DNA of 64,000 bases from Aquatica leii (GCA_035610365.1 CM069432.1:171428035-171492034), one strand, 5' to 3'. Positions 36,136 through 49,341 are shown, counted from the first letter of the stretch. The notes: generated by a model from the sequence alone, not told the origin. Program-made: numbers and translations.

Positions 36136-36885
36136 ATATATAACCTTAATTCATCATTATGAATAAGAGTCTCAAGAGAAAAGCATATACAGAATTAGCA
36201 TCGTTTTTTAAAACCATCCTGTTTTTTTTAAGTGGAAACAATAATACTATAACCAAATTTTTAATATTATAGTTTTGTTTTTTATTAAAGCAAGAGGGTT
36301 GGGATAACCTAATAAGAGTGCGTTGAAAAATAATTGTCACAACTGTCCTTAGTTAAATATTGTTGTATTAGTTTCGATAATAAATAGCACTTTTTTATAA
36401 ACTAGGTGCAAACATTTATTAACGTGCTTTTTAATATAGACAAAACATTATTAAATTCATTCTAAAGTAACGTCTTTTGTAATTTTTGAGGCAACGTATG
36501 AAAATGAGTTTAATTAAAAATAATAATAAACTACAAAATTTTAGTTATATATAGCAACTGTAATATGTTAATATTTTTACATAAATTTCATAATAATATT
36601 GTACTTACATGCGTATCAATTGAAGTTATTTGAAATTTTAGATATCAATTCGGTAAGAAACGCTTTCTCACTGCCATCATATAATTTTTAGACTAGTGTA
36701 AAGTTAGACACGGATCTAGCCATAGAAATTAGTTTTGAATTTAATGTCAATATAATCCTTAAACCACTTCGACACGAAAGTTACCATATAAATATACGAA
36801 ACATGTTTTATTATATTTTTATATAAATTTTATTAAAAATACTAAAAACAATTTCAATAAACATTTAATTGTAATAGTGCAATTT
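36136..36885. other. No gene supported
   Basis: AT-rich. A stretch near 36766 (cacttcgacacgaaagttacc) resembles the 3' half of the PLE hammerhead-like motif and may be a very old terminal relic. Confidence 0.35.
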
Positions 36886-36889
36886 TTAC

Positions 36890-37860
36890 AAAGATAGTCA
36901 TTTCTAATTTTTCTGAAAAATTGTTTATCATTAGGTTAAACAATAATTAACAACATATTAAAAATTACGATGTGGTAATTTCTTAAAAAAAGTTATTTTC
37001 CGTGGAATTTACAGCAACGCACAGCTTACATTCCCGCATAAACAAACGAAATTTTTACAAAGATATCATTTCTGATTTTTCTGCAAATTTGTTTATAATT
37101 AAATTAAACAATTATTAAGAACATTAAAAAATTACGATGCGACTGTTTCTTAAAAAAAAAGTTATTTTTATTCGTAATAAAACAACGTTTTTTTAAGAAA
37201 TGGCCACATCGTAATTTTTTTAATATATTGTTAATAAATATTCAATTTAATTATAAACGAATTTGGAGAAAATTAGAAATTACTATCTTTTTGAAAATTT
37301 CGTTTTTTTATGCATAACCCGAACTGGATATCAGCGCGTATTTTCGCGTTTGACTTAAAATAACTTTTTTTAAAGATATGACCACATTGTAAATTTTTAT
37401 TATGTTGTTAATAAAGGTTTAATCTATCTATAAACAAATTTGCAGAAATTCAAAAATCTTTGTGAACATTTCGTTTGTTTATGCGAGAATGCAAGCTGTG
37501 CGTTGCTGTGAATTCGATGTAAAATAACTTTTTTTAAGAAATGACCACATCATAATCTTTTAATATGCTATTAATAAATGTTCATTCTAATTATAAACAA
37601 ATTTGCAAATTTTTTTAAAAATGGCCAAATCGTAACTTTTTAATATGTTGTTAATAAATGTTCAATCTAATTATAAACAAATTTGCAGAAACATTAAAAA
37701 TGTCTATCTTTGTGAATTTTGTACGGCCCGAACTGGAATAGAAGCGCGTACTTACGCGTTTGACATAAAATCACTTTTTTTAAGAAATGACTACATCGTA
37801 ATTTTTTAATATGTTGTTAATAATTGTTTAATCTAATTGTAAACAATTTTTCAGAAAAAT
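36890..37860. repeat. Array of ~165-175-bp repeats in both orientations
   Basis: The unit contains ttaagaaatg-ccacatcgta, tgttgttaataa and ataaacaaatttgcaga. Two units lie inverted at 36890-37180, and at least four lie in the forward sense at 37190-37860, with one shortened to about 83 bases. Anchor positions at 37195, 37371, 37535, 37618 and 37782 give the spacing. It looks like a small satellite or a satellite-derived element with a head-to-head junction near 37185. Confidence 0.8.
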
Positions 37861-37974
37861 CGCACTACTACAATTACATGTTTAAATACATGTTTATTGT
37901 AATTATTTTTATTATTTATAATAAAAATTATATAAATGTATAATAAATCATATTTGTGGTCGGTACATCTTATG

Positions 37975-38095
37975 TCGACGCGGCCACTTCGACGATCCCT
38001 CTTCGACACCACCGCTTCGACGCCAGATCGTTTCGACGCAACATTATCTTGATGCGAGATCATTTCGACGCGACCTCATCTCGACGAGAACTCAT
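37975..38095. repeat. TTCGACG-rich minisatellite
   Basis: About seven degenerate copies of ttcgacg(c/a), 14-20 bases apart, in a patch far richer in GC than its surroundings. Confidence 0.8.
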
Positions 38096-38550
38096 CCTTG
38101 AAATCATGAATTTTGTATTTTTGATTCATTCAACGTTATGGTAATTTCTTTAATGTAATGTAAGTATCGGCTTGTATGTAGGGGTACTTATTTTGATTAA
38201 TTATAAAAAAAATGCAATATAGGTTATTAAATGGTCAAAGACAATTAGGAAAATATAGGTACATAATATAAAGACCTGATTTGATACTATGGCAATAAAG
38301 TGATGATGTTAGAATACCTTAGAGGCATCGCACACAATTTTCTCATAGATTAAGATGCATATTGTTACTTATTTTTTATTATATCTATAATTATTTCTTA
38401 ATATATATTTGAATCTGGTTTTATTTCTATATTGATGATACGTGTACTAGTGTAATTGTAGAAATCGAATCGAAATACCTTACTTTCAGTTTGAAGTAAA
38501 GGCGGTATTGTGGTGTGTTCTAGCGTTGGGATGAGCTCGCGTCGAAATGA
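38060..38550. mobile_element. Possible small element bounded by 21-bp inverted repeats
   Basis: 38060-38080 and 38530-38550 are inverse copies with 20 of 21 matches (core tcgcgtcgaaatga). The left one lies inside the minisatellite, so the pair may mark a non-autonomous element that carries the minisatellite at one end. No target duplication is evident. Confidence 0.45.
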
Positions 38551-41150
38551 ATGAACATTTTTGACGATTTCCCACGTGCTATTAAAAAAATCTAGACCTT
38601 GTAGTCAACTTTTCAGGATGTCAAAATTTTCTGAAAATGCCACTATCGCTATTTTCGATTATTTGTGTAGGCTCTTGTGATCAATTTTTTTTGTGCTTTA
38701 TATGACATATGTATAAGTTAATAATATACATATTAAATTATTTTTTAAAAGTACCTACTTTTAAGGTAGGTACCTATGTGTAGGCGAAAGCTACTATTTT
38801 CAATTCTTGCATAAACTGTGCAATTGGGAGTATTTAATTATTTCACCATAACAGACACAATACAAACAAATATATAAAAATAGTTCAAAATCTTGTAAAC
38901 AAAGGCTTTATTTTAAATTATCAATATAGACTTATTTAGATTGCAAACAACGTATCCACAATTATCTGTTTGCTATTGCTATCTTTCTTATTATTAAAAC
39001 TACAAATTGGGTTACATTAGCAAAGTTTACGACAGTGTAATTGAACATCGAGTTTTAGCAATATTCTTAAAAATACTATTTTTTTTAATGAGACATCCTA
39101 TATGTTTTTGAATATTTTAAGAATACATACAAGTTCTGAATACAAAATGTTTTTGTACTACTACTTTCAATTTAAAAATAAACGAATGAGAGACGTTTAA
39201 AGTATTGATATTTAACCATAATGTACTCAAGCTAGCCTTTTGAAACACATAAATCTATGCACATACAGATGGTAACGCACACCAATTAAAAAAAACTTAA
39301 CCTTAGTTTAAGAATGAAGAGTGTATACATTCTGAGTTTGTTAAACTGTACCGTGCCGCGGCTGCGTTACTTAGTAAAGTATAAGAGCAGCTACTCGCCG
39401 CTAGATAGACTCGCAATTTCTATAATAGTCTGAAATAAATGACTTTAATTTTTATGACAGTTGATAATTTTAAACCTTACATAAAAATACAACTTCAATT
39501 GTATGAACACGAATTTTTCTTGAAAGTTAAAAATGTTAACCTTTAACTTTTGAAGTTCATAATCTTTGAATTTCGCTTCTTGTATTTGTGTAACAGTCTG
39601 AAATAAATGACACTTGAATTTTTATGACAATTGATAATTTTTGATCTGTCATGTTTTTGAAACATACAAACTTCTAACAATTATTTTCATAACTCCTGAT
39701 TAGTTGTCACCTGTCATATAAATAAAACTTCAATTTTTTTTAACACGTGTTTTTTGGATGGTTAAACATTTTACCTTTAAATTAATTTCAACTTGCTGCC
39801 ATCCAATTTTATGGAAGTTAAACAGTTTTGTCACTTAATGTGTTATCAAAGTTCCAGATTTTAAAAGAATCATTAATTCTTGAATGTAAAAATTTAACGA
39901 AAAAATTTTTATTTCGAATAATTCTATATCAGTTGAATATTTTGCAAATTTTATTTTTCAATTTCAATACTCGTTATTTTAACAGTCTTGTAAGATTGTC
40001 CACATTTTATTATACATAAATAAAATTATATTTGTATGATTACACTGTTTTTATTGAGAACAAAGTTATATGTTTAATTTTAATAGTTTAACAAATCGAC
40101 AATAGTTTATTTTAAGTAAGCAAATATCAAACGTAAAAAAGTTAAGTATTATCATTTTTCAGTAATTGTTAACGAAGACGATATTTTAATTGCGTATTTG
40201 AAAAACTAAAATTTATGTAAGACACATTTTTATCCTAACAATATTTCTATGGTTCAGTATTAGTTTCATCTATTTAAAATGCTAAGTGAGCAAACCCTTT
40301 ACAAATATTTGTATCTTATGTATATTTGCAGAAAATAATTAACACACAAACATTAGAATTCAAAAAACAGAAAGATATGACAATATTACATTTTGCTCAC
40401 CTTTTTACCAATTGATAAAATCACTGCTATAGATGATTCAATGCACACATTAACTGCGTGTGAAACGTTCTGCTGGTTTTGCTGATTTATCATTATATAA
40501 GAAAGTGTGTTCATTACTTAAGATCTAATTATAACTATAGTGATAACTAGTAAAATATGAAAACAATTCATAACTTGATTACATTTAAAAACCACATTCA
40601 TAATACATGAATATACATAACGCATACAAACTGCACTCTTAGGAATGTTGTATGCGTATTACGCCTAACATCATAATATAATTCATATTTTATAAATTTT
40701 ATTAAATGTAATTTATGAACATAATAATTCATAACTAGTGATTACAGATTTCTCTCCGTGTATCGTGTTGGAACAACAAAGTATGAATTAGTAACCTCCG
40801 TTAATCAGTTATGAGATAAAAAACGTATGTAACATGTTTATCTAGCGCTTGAATAAACTGTTACGGAAAAGTTATTTTCATCCTCAAAAAAATAAAGACC
40901 AATAAAATGATCCCACATTGTTAACTAGCAGTTAAACTGTTTAATTATATATTATGTACATCTCTTAAGCAGTTGCAAAAACTTCTTATAATATTCTGCA
41001 AATTCCTAATTTCTTTGCTCTATTTATGTTTAATAAAATGCAATCAAAAAGTTCAAATTTACCTCAATAACAATTACCACTGTCATTTCTAGTAGGTACT
41101 ACTATTAAAAATAGGATCTGTAATATACTATCGAAATTTGTTACCGCAGC
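38551..41150. other. No gene supported
   Basis: AT-rich spacer. A degenerate direct duplication (gtctgaaataaatgac, at about 39428 and 39595, with related following sequence up to 39780) is the only structure seen. Confidence 0.4.
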
Positions 41151-41169
41151 AAAAAATCCGCCTGGGGTG

Positions 41170-41275
41170 TTTGATGGGTGGATTGAGTAGCTCATTGAAC
41201 ATCACTGCCGGTCCCAAGCCCGGATAAAGGAGGAGGGTTGAGCGTGAGGCTAACAACCCCACCTCGTAAAAAGAT
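41170..41275 (+). promoter_or_regulatory. Structured RTE 5' leader
   Basis: Contains ccggtcccaagcccgg (pairing ccgg with ccgg) and gggttg paired with caaccc around a loop ending in ggctaa. I recall closely similar leaders in RTE elements of other animals. HDV-like ribozymes are known at the 5' ends of some RTEs, and ggctaa resembles their J4/2 segment, but I could not build a full nested double pseudoknot. Confidence 0.4.
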
Positions 41276-41354
41276 ACCTGTTGAGAAGACTAACCAAGAG
41301 CCTCGGAAAAGGACGGAAAAAAATCGGAATATACAATGGCAAAGTCAACGGAAC

Positions 41355-44260
41355 ATGAGAATAAGAACATGGAATATATTAAGCTGGTATAGACCAGGAG
41401 CAGCAATTAAAACAGTACAAGAACTAGAACAATATAAAATGGACATAACAGCGGTTCAAGAAATTAGGTGGCCTAACGCAGGAAATATGAAAATGAGCAA
41501 ATCAGTAATATTTTTCAGTGGTAACAGTGACAATAGACACGAATATGGGACTGGTTTTGTTCTCAGAGAAACATTGATAAACTCGGTGATTGATTTTGAA
41601 CCAGTAAATGAAAGGATATGTTGTATTAGACTGAAGGGAAGGTGGTACAATTACTCCTTAATATCAGTTTATGCTCCAACGGAAGAAACAGAAGAAGAGG
41701 AAAAAGAGAAATTCTACGAACAACTAGAGCAGATATTTGGAAGCCTCCCACAACAAGACATGAAGATAATCCTTGGAGATCTAAATGCGAAAATAGAGAA
41801 AGAAGAGACACTACGACCGCACATCGGAAAGCACAGCCTTCACGATCAGTCAAATGATAACGGGCTCAGGATAGCAGATTTCGCAGCAGCCAACAACTTA
41901 TGTGTCAAATCAACAATGTTTGAGCATAAAGATATACACAAGCAAACGTGGGTATCTAATGACGGAAGAACGCGTAACCAAATTGACCATATAATCATAG
42001 ATGCAAGGCACAGCAGTAACATAGTGGATGTGAGAAGCTTAAGAGGGGCGGACGCCGATACGGACCACTACCTAGTAACCGCTAAAATAAAAATAAGATT
42101 ATCTACGATAACAAACAAAAAGCGAACACAACGACCGATAAGATGGAATACACATAGATTAAAAGAGGAAGCAATAGCGGCCGAATATCAAAGAGAAGTC
42201 GAAAAACGCCTAGGAAATGTAACCGAAAATAGAAACATCGAAGAACAATGGAATAACATCAAAAACACAATTCAACAAGTGGCAGAAGAAGTAGTAGGAG
42301 AAATCCCTAAGGGCAATAAAAAGAACTGGTAGGACGAAGAATGTCGGAAAGCAAATGAAGCGAAGAAAACGGCTAGAATGAAGATGCTACAAAACCACAA
42401 CAATGAAAACGCAGAAAGATTTAAACAGCTAAGGAGAAAAGCAACAAAACTGGTGAGAAAAAAGAAACGAGAGTCGGAAATCCGAGCATTAGAGGAATTG
42501 GACAACAATAGAGTGAACAATAGAAGTAGGGCATTTTATAAAGAAATAACGAAACGAAAAGGAGGATTTAAACCAAGAGAAAAAACATTCTTAAAAGCAG
42601 GTAATGGAGAACTAATATCAAACACCGCGGAAATATTAGACACATGGAAACAACATTTCAGCAATTTATTGAATATTACGGAGCCCGAAGAAGAGAATTC
42701 CGAGAATTACCAAGCAAACGAATTGGAAATCCCACAACCAACGTTAAAAGAGGTGGTCAAAGCGATAAATAAACTTAAAAATCACAAAGCGCCAGGAAAA
42801 GACAATATAACGGCGGAACTCCTGAAATATGGAGGAGAAATCTTACATAAGGAATTACACAAATTAATTCAAAGGATATGGGAGAGCCAAATACTACCTG
42901 AAGAATGGAACAAAAGCATAATGATCCCAATACATAAGAAGGGTAATAAAATGATATGCGAGAACTACAGAGGAATATCCCTTATAAGCGTAACGTACAA
43001 AGTGCTGTCAAGAATTCTATACGAACGTATCCTACCGTATGCCGAGAACCAGATAGGGGATTACCAAGCGGGATTCAGAACTAACCGATCAACAGTAGAC
43101 CAACTGTTCACAATAAGACAAATCATGGAAAGATGGGAATTCAACATGACCTCCATCAATTATTCATAGACTTTAAACAGGCATACGACAGTATCAACAG
43201 AGTAAAACTATGGGAGGCCATGGCAGAATTAGGGATACCAAAAAAACTAATAGACATCACAAAAACATGCATAATTAACAGCAATAGTAGGGTCAGGGTA
43301 GAAAACGAATTATCGGATGTCATCAAAATCAATAACGGATTGAGACAAGGGGACGGGCTATCCCCCTTACTTTTTAATATTGCCCTGGAAAAAGCTATAA
43401 GGACGGCCAACATAACTAATCAAGTCTAGGCAAGAAATGACACAAACTTGGTATTGGCATATGCGGACGATATAGATGTGGTTGGAAATAGTGTGGTAGA
43501 TGTAAAAGAGATGTTCTTGAGATTAGATAAAGAAGCAAACAAAGCTGGATTGAAAATCAATGAAGATAAAACAAAATACATGCATACTAACAGAGGAACC
43601 AGAGACAGAGTACGGCAAAACATAACCATGAATGAATACAATTTTGAACATGTAAAAGAATTCAAATATCTAGGCTCAATAATTACAGGAGAAAACGAGA
43701 TAACACCAGAGATCAAGAGCAGATTACAAATGGGGAACAAAGGTTACTACGCGCTTCAGAACCTAATGAAATCTAAAATTCTATCGAGGTCATCCAAAAT
43801 AAAAATATACCAGACTGTGATAAGACCGATAGACTTGTACGGAAGCGAAACGTGGACCTTAACGAAGCAAAGTGAATCGATGCTAGGAAGATTTGAGAGG
43901 AAAATTCTAAGACGCATATTTGGACCACTGAGAGATCCTGAAACACTACAATATAAGATACGAACAAACGCAGAGCTAGAAAGGTTATACAACGCACCAG
44001 ACATTGTGAGAGAAGTTAAGGCACAACGACTGCGATGGGCTGGACATGTCAAAAGGCAGGCAGACGACCGGATAATACGCCTAGTATGGGAACAAGTACC
44101 AGCGGGAAAAAGACCTCAAGGAAGACCAAGAAAAAGATGGAAGGATGGAATAACGGAGGATCTAGGAAAAATGGGAATAACAAACGGAGAAGAACTGATG
44201 CTAGACAGAAACAAATGGAAACTCGTGGTTAAGTCAGCTAAAACCCACACAGGGTTGTAA
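41355..44260 (+). pseudogene. RTE endonuclease / reverse transcriptase, three disabling changes
   Basis: One ORF of about 970 codons from ATG 41355 (the frame is open from 41238). The endonuclease has MRIRTWNILS, VQEIRW (catalytic E), ILGDLNAKI, NQIDHIIIDARH and DTDHYLVTAKI. The RT has KNHKAPGKDNITAELL, EDWN-like PEEWNKSIMIPIHKKG, ENYRGISLI, YQAGFRTNRSTVDQLF, FIDFKQAYDSI, GLRQGDGLSP, the catalytic YADD (about 43460) and a C-terminal RLRWAGHVKR. Breaks: TAG at 42330-42332 in NW-DEE, where tryptophan is expected; a one-base loss near 43148; and TAG at 43427-43429 just before the YADD block. The protein copies element RNA at a nicked target. Few mutations imply a fairly recent insertion. Confidence 0.92.
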
Positions 44261-44415
44261 CGCTACAGAGACAGAAGAAAGAAAAGCAAAAAATCACTAA
44301 TTTCTGCTATCGAATGTATTATATTATTAACAATGTTAGATGGAAGAGCCATCTCATACTTAAAGTTACTATGTATTAAAGATAACTGTAAATTGTAATA
44401 ATAAATAATAAATCT

Positions 44416-45118
44416 ATTAGTATTCATCGTAAAAATGCTACTACTGATCATGTTATTTCTTTTTCTTCTTTTCATCCTTTTTCACACAAAATGTCATCTT
44501 TCAGATCGTTTACAGAAATTACTACTTTAATTTTAATGAAGAACTAAATATAATTTATAATTTATAACTTAGCTAATAATTATTATCCTATAAAAATAAT
44601 CAAAAAACTACAAAATACAATTTGTAATTTTATTAATATTAAAACCTATTCAACTATTACTCCGCTTTCTGATAACATTAAGGAGACATGTTTTTGTTCT
44701 CTATACATTCATCCTTCTTTCTATTATAATATTAACATTTCTTTTTTTAGCTATATTTAATTTAAAAATCTTTGTTTGTTAATACTAAAGTAAACATAAA
44801 GTTGTTATTCTAAATAAATCTGTTTACAAACTAAATTGTGACAGCTGCAATTCTTTTATATTAGACAAACTAGTAGTAAATTTTAAACAAAAACAGCAAA
44901 ACATTTTTTTTGCATTAAAAACAATAATGTTGATGTTCATTTATCTAATAAATCTTCTTTTGCTAATCATTTATTAGAATATAACCACTCTTTTAATTAT
45001 AACACTAACTTTAAAATTGTTCATATTTGCTATATTAGTCTTGAATTAATTTTTTTAGAGATAAAAACAATTATTAAATACTATAATTTAGAACCAAATG
45101 CGTATTTAAGTCCTTAAT
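44416..45118 (+). pseudogene. Penelope-like element 3: 3' part with GIY-YIG
   Basis: Begins just after the RTE tail with HRKNATTDHVISFSS and HPFSHKMSSFRSF, the post-RT segment of PLEs (compare THTDRYLNAESHH in PLE 1). Then YYPIKIIKKLQNT, KSVYKLNCDSCNS and, after a one-base loss, FYIRQTSSKF, which is the start of the GIY-YIG domain (G replaced by R). NHLLEYNHSFNYN and LELIFLEIKT follow. The RT catalytic part is absent. The RTE may have inserted into this PLE. Confidence 0.75.
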
Positions 45119-47142
45119 TATCATATTAATTTTTTGTTTCTTAAATATTTTATTTTAAATTATTTTTACTAAAGTTTTTTGTCAATGAATTTGTCAGTAA
45201 TTTTATATATATACGTACCTTGATTAAAAATGTTTTTAAATTTATATTCTGATTTTGGCAAATCTTGTATGTTTTAAATTTATTTATCTATTTATTTATT
45301 GTAAGCGTTTTAACAATTTAAGGTTTAGATTCTTCTATAAAATTAATAATTTTAGAGACCTGATGGTGACCGAAACAGTCAAAACATGTAAACTTAAAAT
45401 TTTAATTTAAATCCCATTTTATGCTTAAAACTTTAAAACAGATAATACAATCTTTTTTTCTTGTCAATTAAAAATTAGGCAGATAGACATTCTATGGAAT
45501 TACCGAAAAAGTATCTTTTCTAGGAATTTTTGTCAGAAATATGTTCAAACAATTTTCAACTAAGTGTACAATTCTTCTTAGTTATAAATAGTTGCAAACA
45601 CGAATTATACATTTTACTTTTTGTTAACCATGTAATACTTATATCTATTAAAATGAAATTATTGTTTTAATTGTAAAATCCTTAAAAAATACCTCAACTA
45701 TATAGAAATATATATTTTTGATATAAAAGATACACCTATTACTGTACTGAAAAAAATTTCTAAAATATAAAAATAAACGTACCTATAAACGAAACTGCGT
45801 TAATATCTATCCGCAATCGCTTAGTTAGCAAAAGTACGAGAACAGAATGCTATTCAAATTAACAATTAGAGATTTGTTTTGTTCTGTGTAAAGCGTCCGT
45901 AATGTTTTTGTTCCATAAACAATATAAGGCTTCTTATTGATCCCAATATTATCCTCCAACAACGTAACTTTACGCTTGAGAAATTTACAGTTGCTACCTT
46001 ATTAATCTTGAAAACGATATTTTCAACCCTACTTAAAAAGAGTGGAAAATTGGAAACGCGTGCAATCTTGACGTATCTAAAATGTTTAATACATTCTTAT
46101 TTAAATACGATTAAATTAAACCATTAAACTGTCATCTGTAAATCATTAAACTTACAATTCAAAGTACATGAATAAATGTGAATCCTTGTAAATCAGAATC
46201 TTATTGTAAGTGCTAACGTAAACTTTACTGAACAGTTTAAATTTAAATCTATTTATTCTGGTACTTTTACAAACAAACATAATTAGATTTTTTAAAGTAT
46301 TCATGAAATTGATTTTCTATAATTGCAATGATGGAATTACCTAGTTTACTTTGTACAATTTTTTTACACAATTTATTTATTTTGTAAATAAGAGTATTTA
46401 ATTTAAATTATTACTTTACACTTACCAATCGCGTCATTTTTAATTTTGTAATCAACTACATTTTTAATTTCCTCGTTCTAAGTTTGTTTTTAGAAAAAAG
46501 AAAAACTATACAAATAAAAGCATCTAAAGAGCTACATTAAATGATAATATTTTAATATGTATCTGCTAAGTGTACGTGTGCAAAATATGATAAGAAACAA
46601 TTACTTTCAACTTTTATGATAAAAAGAGTTGACTAAGACAACCGTATCCATAAAAATACGAACTACAACAAGAGGTGAAAACTCATAAAACTATAAACTT
46701 TAAAAAAATTATTACTAAACTCAAAGTAAGTTAACAATAATAATCAAAACATTTTAATCCTCTTAGTGTCCACTTAAGGTATATTGGTCATCGTTTAACG
46801 TAAGGAAGGCAAAAAACCACTACTTCGTGTATCTTCTTATGGATCACGAATCTCAACTTCATCAGGCCAACTAAATTTATTAAGAGAAAACAACAGAAGT
46901 ATACAGGCTGTAACAATCAAGCAATACTATTATAATTATCTATTACTTTTTTGTTATAAAAAAGTTAAATTTAGGAAGCTAAACTAAAGACTAAGAAGAC
47001 TAGGGCATAGTTAGAAGCACTTACTTATGGAAAACTAAAAACAAGTAGAGTGGTCCGCAAACACAGCCATCAAATACAATACTAATAAATAATGAGGACG
47101 CGTAATGTGGAATACATAACAATACAAAAATATAAATAATAG
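45119..47142. other. No gene supported
   Basis: AT-rich spacer with no repeat or open frame I can assign. Confidence 0.45.
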
Positions 47143-47914
47143 ACACTAATATGGAACGCCGTTTTACTTTTTATTGTCCGTTTTTATACGTAACTTATAA
47201 AATAACTTCTTGTGCATATTAAAAATGTTTGTTAGAATTTAAATGTTGCTTTAAAAATTTTCGTGTAGTATATTGTAACTTGATTTAAAATGTTACTTGA
47301 ATAAAAATAAATGTTAAAATTAAAGTAAGTTACATTATAAATACTCGAACTTTCACGAATAAATTAAAATGCTAGAATAACTTTTAGCAACTAACATTTT
47401 AAATCATACAATTAAAATGTTAGTTGATAATTTTAATTGGTCGCTTCAATCGGTGGCGTCATTTAGAACTACAATGTGCATGTATTTCCTTATACTGAAA
47501 TAGTTTCAAAAGCTACAACCGATCACAGCGACGAATTAAAATTATCAACTAACATTTTAATTCTAGCATTTGAAATGTAAGTCGTCAAAAATTAGTCTAG
47601 CATTTACATTCATTCATAAAAATTAATTGATTTCTAATGTTACTTCATTTATTTTCAACATATATTTTTATTCAAGTAACATTTTAAATCAACTAACAGT
47701 TAAAAACACCAAGTTTTTTAAATCAACATTTTAAATGTGGTAAAAATCAATAACATACATTTCAATTAAATCTTTTAATTACTTTATTGTTTTACTATTG
47801 AATACTAAATTTGTTTTGCTACAATTTTAAACAAACTTCAGTTTTTATTAAGTTTATTTTCACGTTTGTCTACTTATTTTAATACATTAAAACTGTTTGT
47901 TAAACAAATTTAAA

Positions 47915-48741
47915 GCGGCCCATACACTTGCAGGTTAGTCTTAAGATTTGCCTGAACAGGTCGCGACCTGCGAATAAGTACGATAGTGTGTGGTTGAAAA
48001 CTGAAGGCGCGTTTAGGCCTGGCGCGGCACGACGCGAATCTGTCGAAGCCTGATTTTTTGAGCAAGTACGACAATTTGCCTGCCAATGTGTGGCCATTCG
48101 CAAGCCTCGTCTCAGTTTCTTGAATTAGTTTCGCGTGTAAAATCAAACTGAGTGTTATTGAATGGCTTTACAGTTCTTTCATAACGGTAAAAATGGCGGT
48201 TTCACGAAAAATACAAGAATTATATAGAGACTATCCATGTTTGTGGAAGGTGAAGTGTAAAGACTATTCTGATAAAAATAAAAAGAATGATGCGTACAAA
48301 ATATTGTTTACTAAACTACAAGAACTAGAACCTGATGCGCGTATTGACGTGACGTGACAAAGAAGATTAATTCTTTGAGAAGTTGTTTCAGAAAAGAGTA
48401 CAAAATCATCTGGTTCTAATCGTAATTCCGTCAATAAATTTATATGTGATAACGAGATTCGTTTCGTTAACCAAGGCTTCACCCAGCGCGATCTAACTTT
48501 TTTTCGTGCATTTTTGTTCTTTTACCATTATTGCAACGGCAGCGGCAATTAAACATAACCGATAATCACTTGTTGTCGCCATTTTAAACGTTACTACGTT
48601 ATACGCTGCTCATAAAAACCGAACTGAGCACAGCTAGCAAGCCTGCCTGAATAATGTATGGCTAGTTTGATGTTTCACGCTTGCTCGCGTACTTACCTGT
48701 TCAGGCAAATCTCAAGACCAAACTGCAAGTGTATGGGCCGC
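47915..48741. mobile_element. Nested DNA element with ~48-bp inverted repeats and a MADF gene
   Basis: Ends begin gcggcccatacacttgcag and match inversely for about 48 bases, up to gcctgaacaggt. TTAA lies next to both ends (47910-47913 with one extra A, and 48742-48745), which may be the target duplication or a TTA of Harbinger type. It carries a MADF-domain remnant, common in PIF/Harbinger elements. No transposase remains, so it is non-autonomous. Confidence 0.8.
48193..48425 (+). pseudogene. MADF-domain protein remnant of the nested element
   Basis: From ATG 48193 the frame reads MAVSRKIQELYRDYPCLWKV then KCKDYSDKNKKNDAYKIL and ELEPDARIDV, the N-terminal two thirds of a MADF (Myb/SANT-like) DNA-binding domain. 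A 5-bp tandem duplication (gacgt twice, 48346-48355) shifts the frame and gives TGA at 48355-48357. Beyond the duplication KKINSLRSCFRKEYK completes the domain. Such proteins help Harbinger transposases bind DNA. Only the domain is left. Confidence 0.75.
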
Positions 48742-49341
48742 TTAACACATTTAAATTGTTATCGGAAACGTATTTAGTAATGCAATACATTTTGCTCAAA
48801 ATTAAAATTATCAACAAACATTTTAATTCAGAATTAATATGTTTGTTGGAAAAAAATAATTCTTGATTTAAAATTGAAGAATTAAAATTATCAACAAACA
48901 TTTTAATTCAGGTTTAATATGTTTGTTGGTAATTTTGTTCTTGATTTAAAATTGAAGAATTAAAATTATCAACAAACATTTTAATTCATGTAACATTTTA
49001 ATTCAACATGCATTTTAATTCTACAATTTAAATAATTCTTATTTTTTGTTTGTTATATAAAAAGTGTTACATGAATTAAAATGTTTGTTCATATACTTTT
49101 CTTCTCAGTTTAAACTAAAGTTTTTAATATGATTGTTAGAAATTTTGAGCAAAATGTATTGCATCAGTAAATACGTTTTTATTTAACAATTTAAATGTGT
49201 TAAGTTTGTTCAACAAACCATTTAAATGTACTAAAATAAATAGACAAACATAAAAATAAACTTAATAAAAATTGAAGTTTGTTTGAATGCAACGGAATTA
49301 AATTTAGTAATAAAAAGCAAAACGGCGTTCCATACACTAAC

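Larger units (their letters stand above)
41160..44415 (+). mobile_element. RTE-type LINE, nearly full length
   Basis: Begins with a GC-richer leader (from about 41160, including ccggtcccaagcccggataa) and ends with an AATAAT-type tail (about 44397-44412) after a 3' hairpin (gatggaagagccatc). The coding region is 41355-44260. The element lies directly upstream of a PLE relic. Confidence 0.85.
47151..49333. mobile_element. Large AT-rich foldback element with 8-bp target duplication
   Basis: Ends are inverse copies of atggaacgccgtttt-ctttt. The flanking 8-mers acactaat (47143-47150) and acactaac (49334-49341) differ by one base, which suggests a target duplication of the hAT or Mutator kind. The inside is a series of palindromes: 47280-47450 against 47520-47700, and 48742-48800 against 49133-49202. 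The motif taaaattatcaacaaacatt is repeated in both senses. An internal segment (47800-47915) is the inverse of the right end (49200-49330). No transposase is encoded. A second element (47914-48741) sits inside. Confidence 0.75.

Noticed and set aside
36890-37860. Possible CRISPR-like array
   Set aside because: Units are long, contiguous, degenerate and in both orientations; this is satellite-like eukaryotic DNA.
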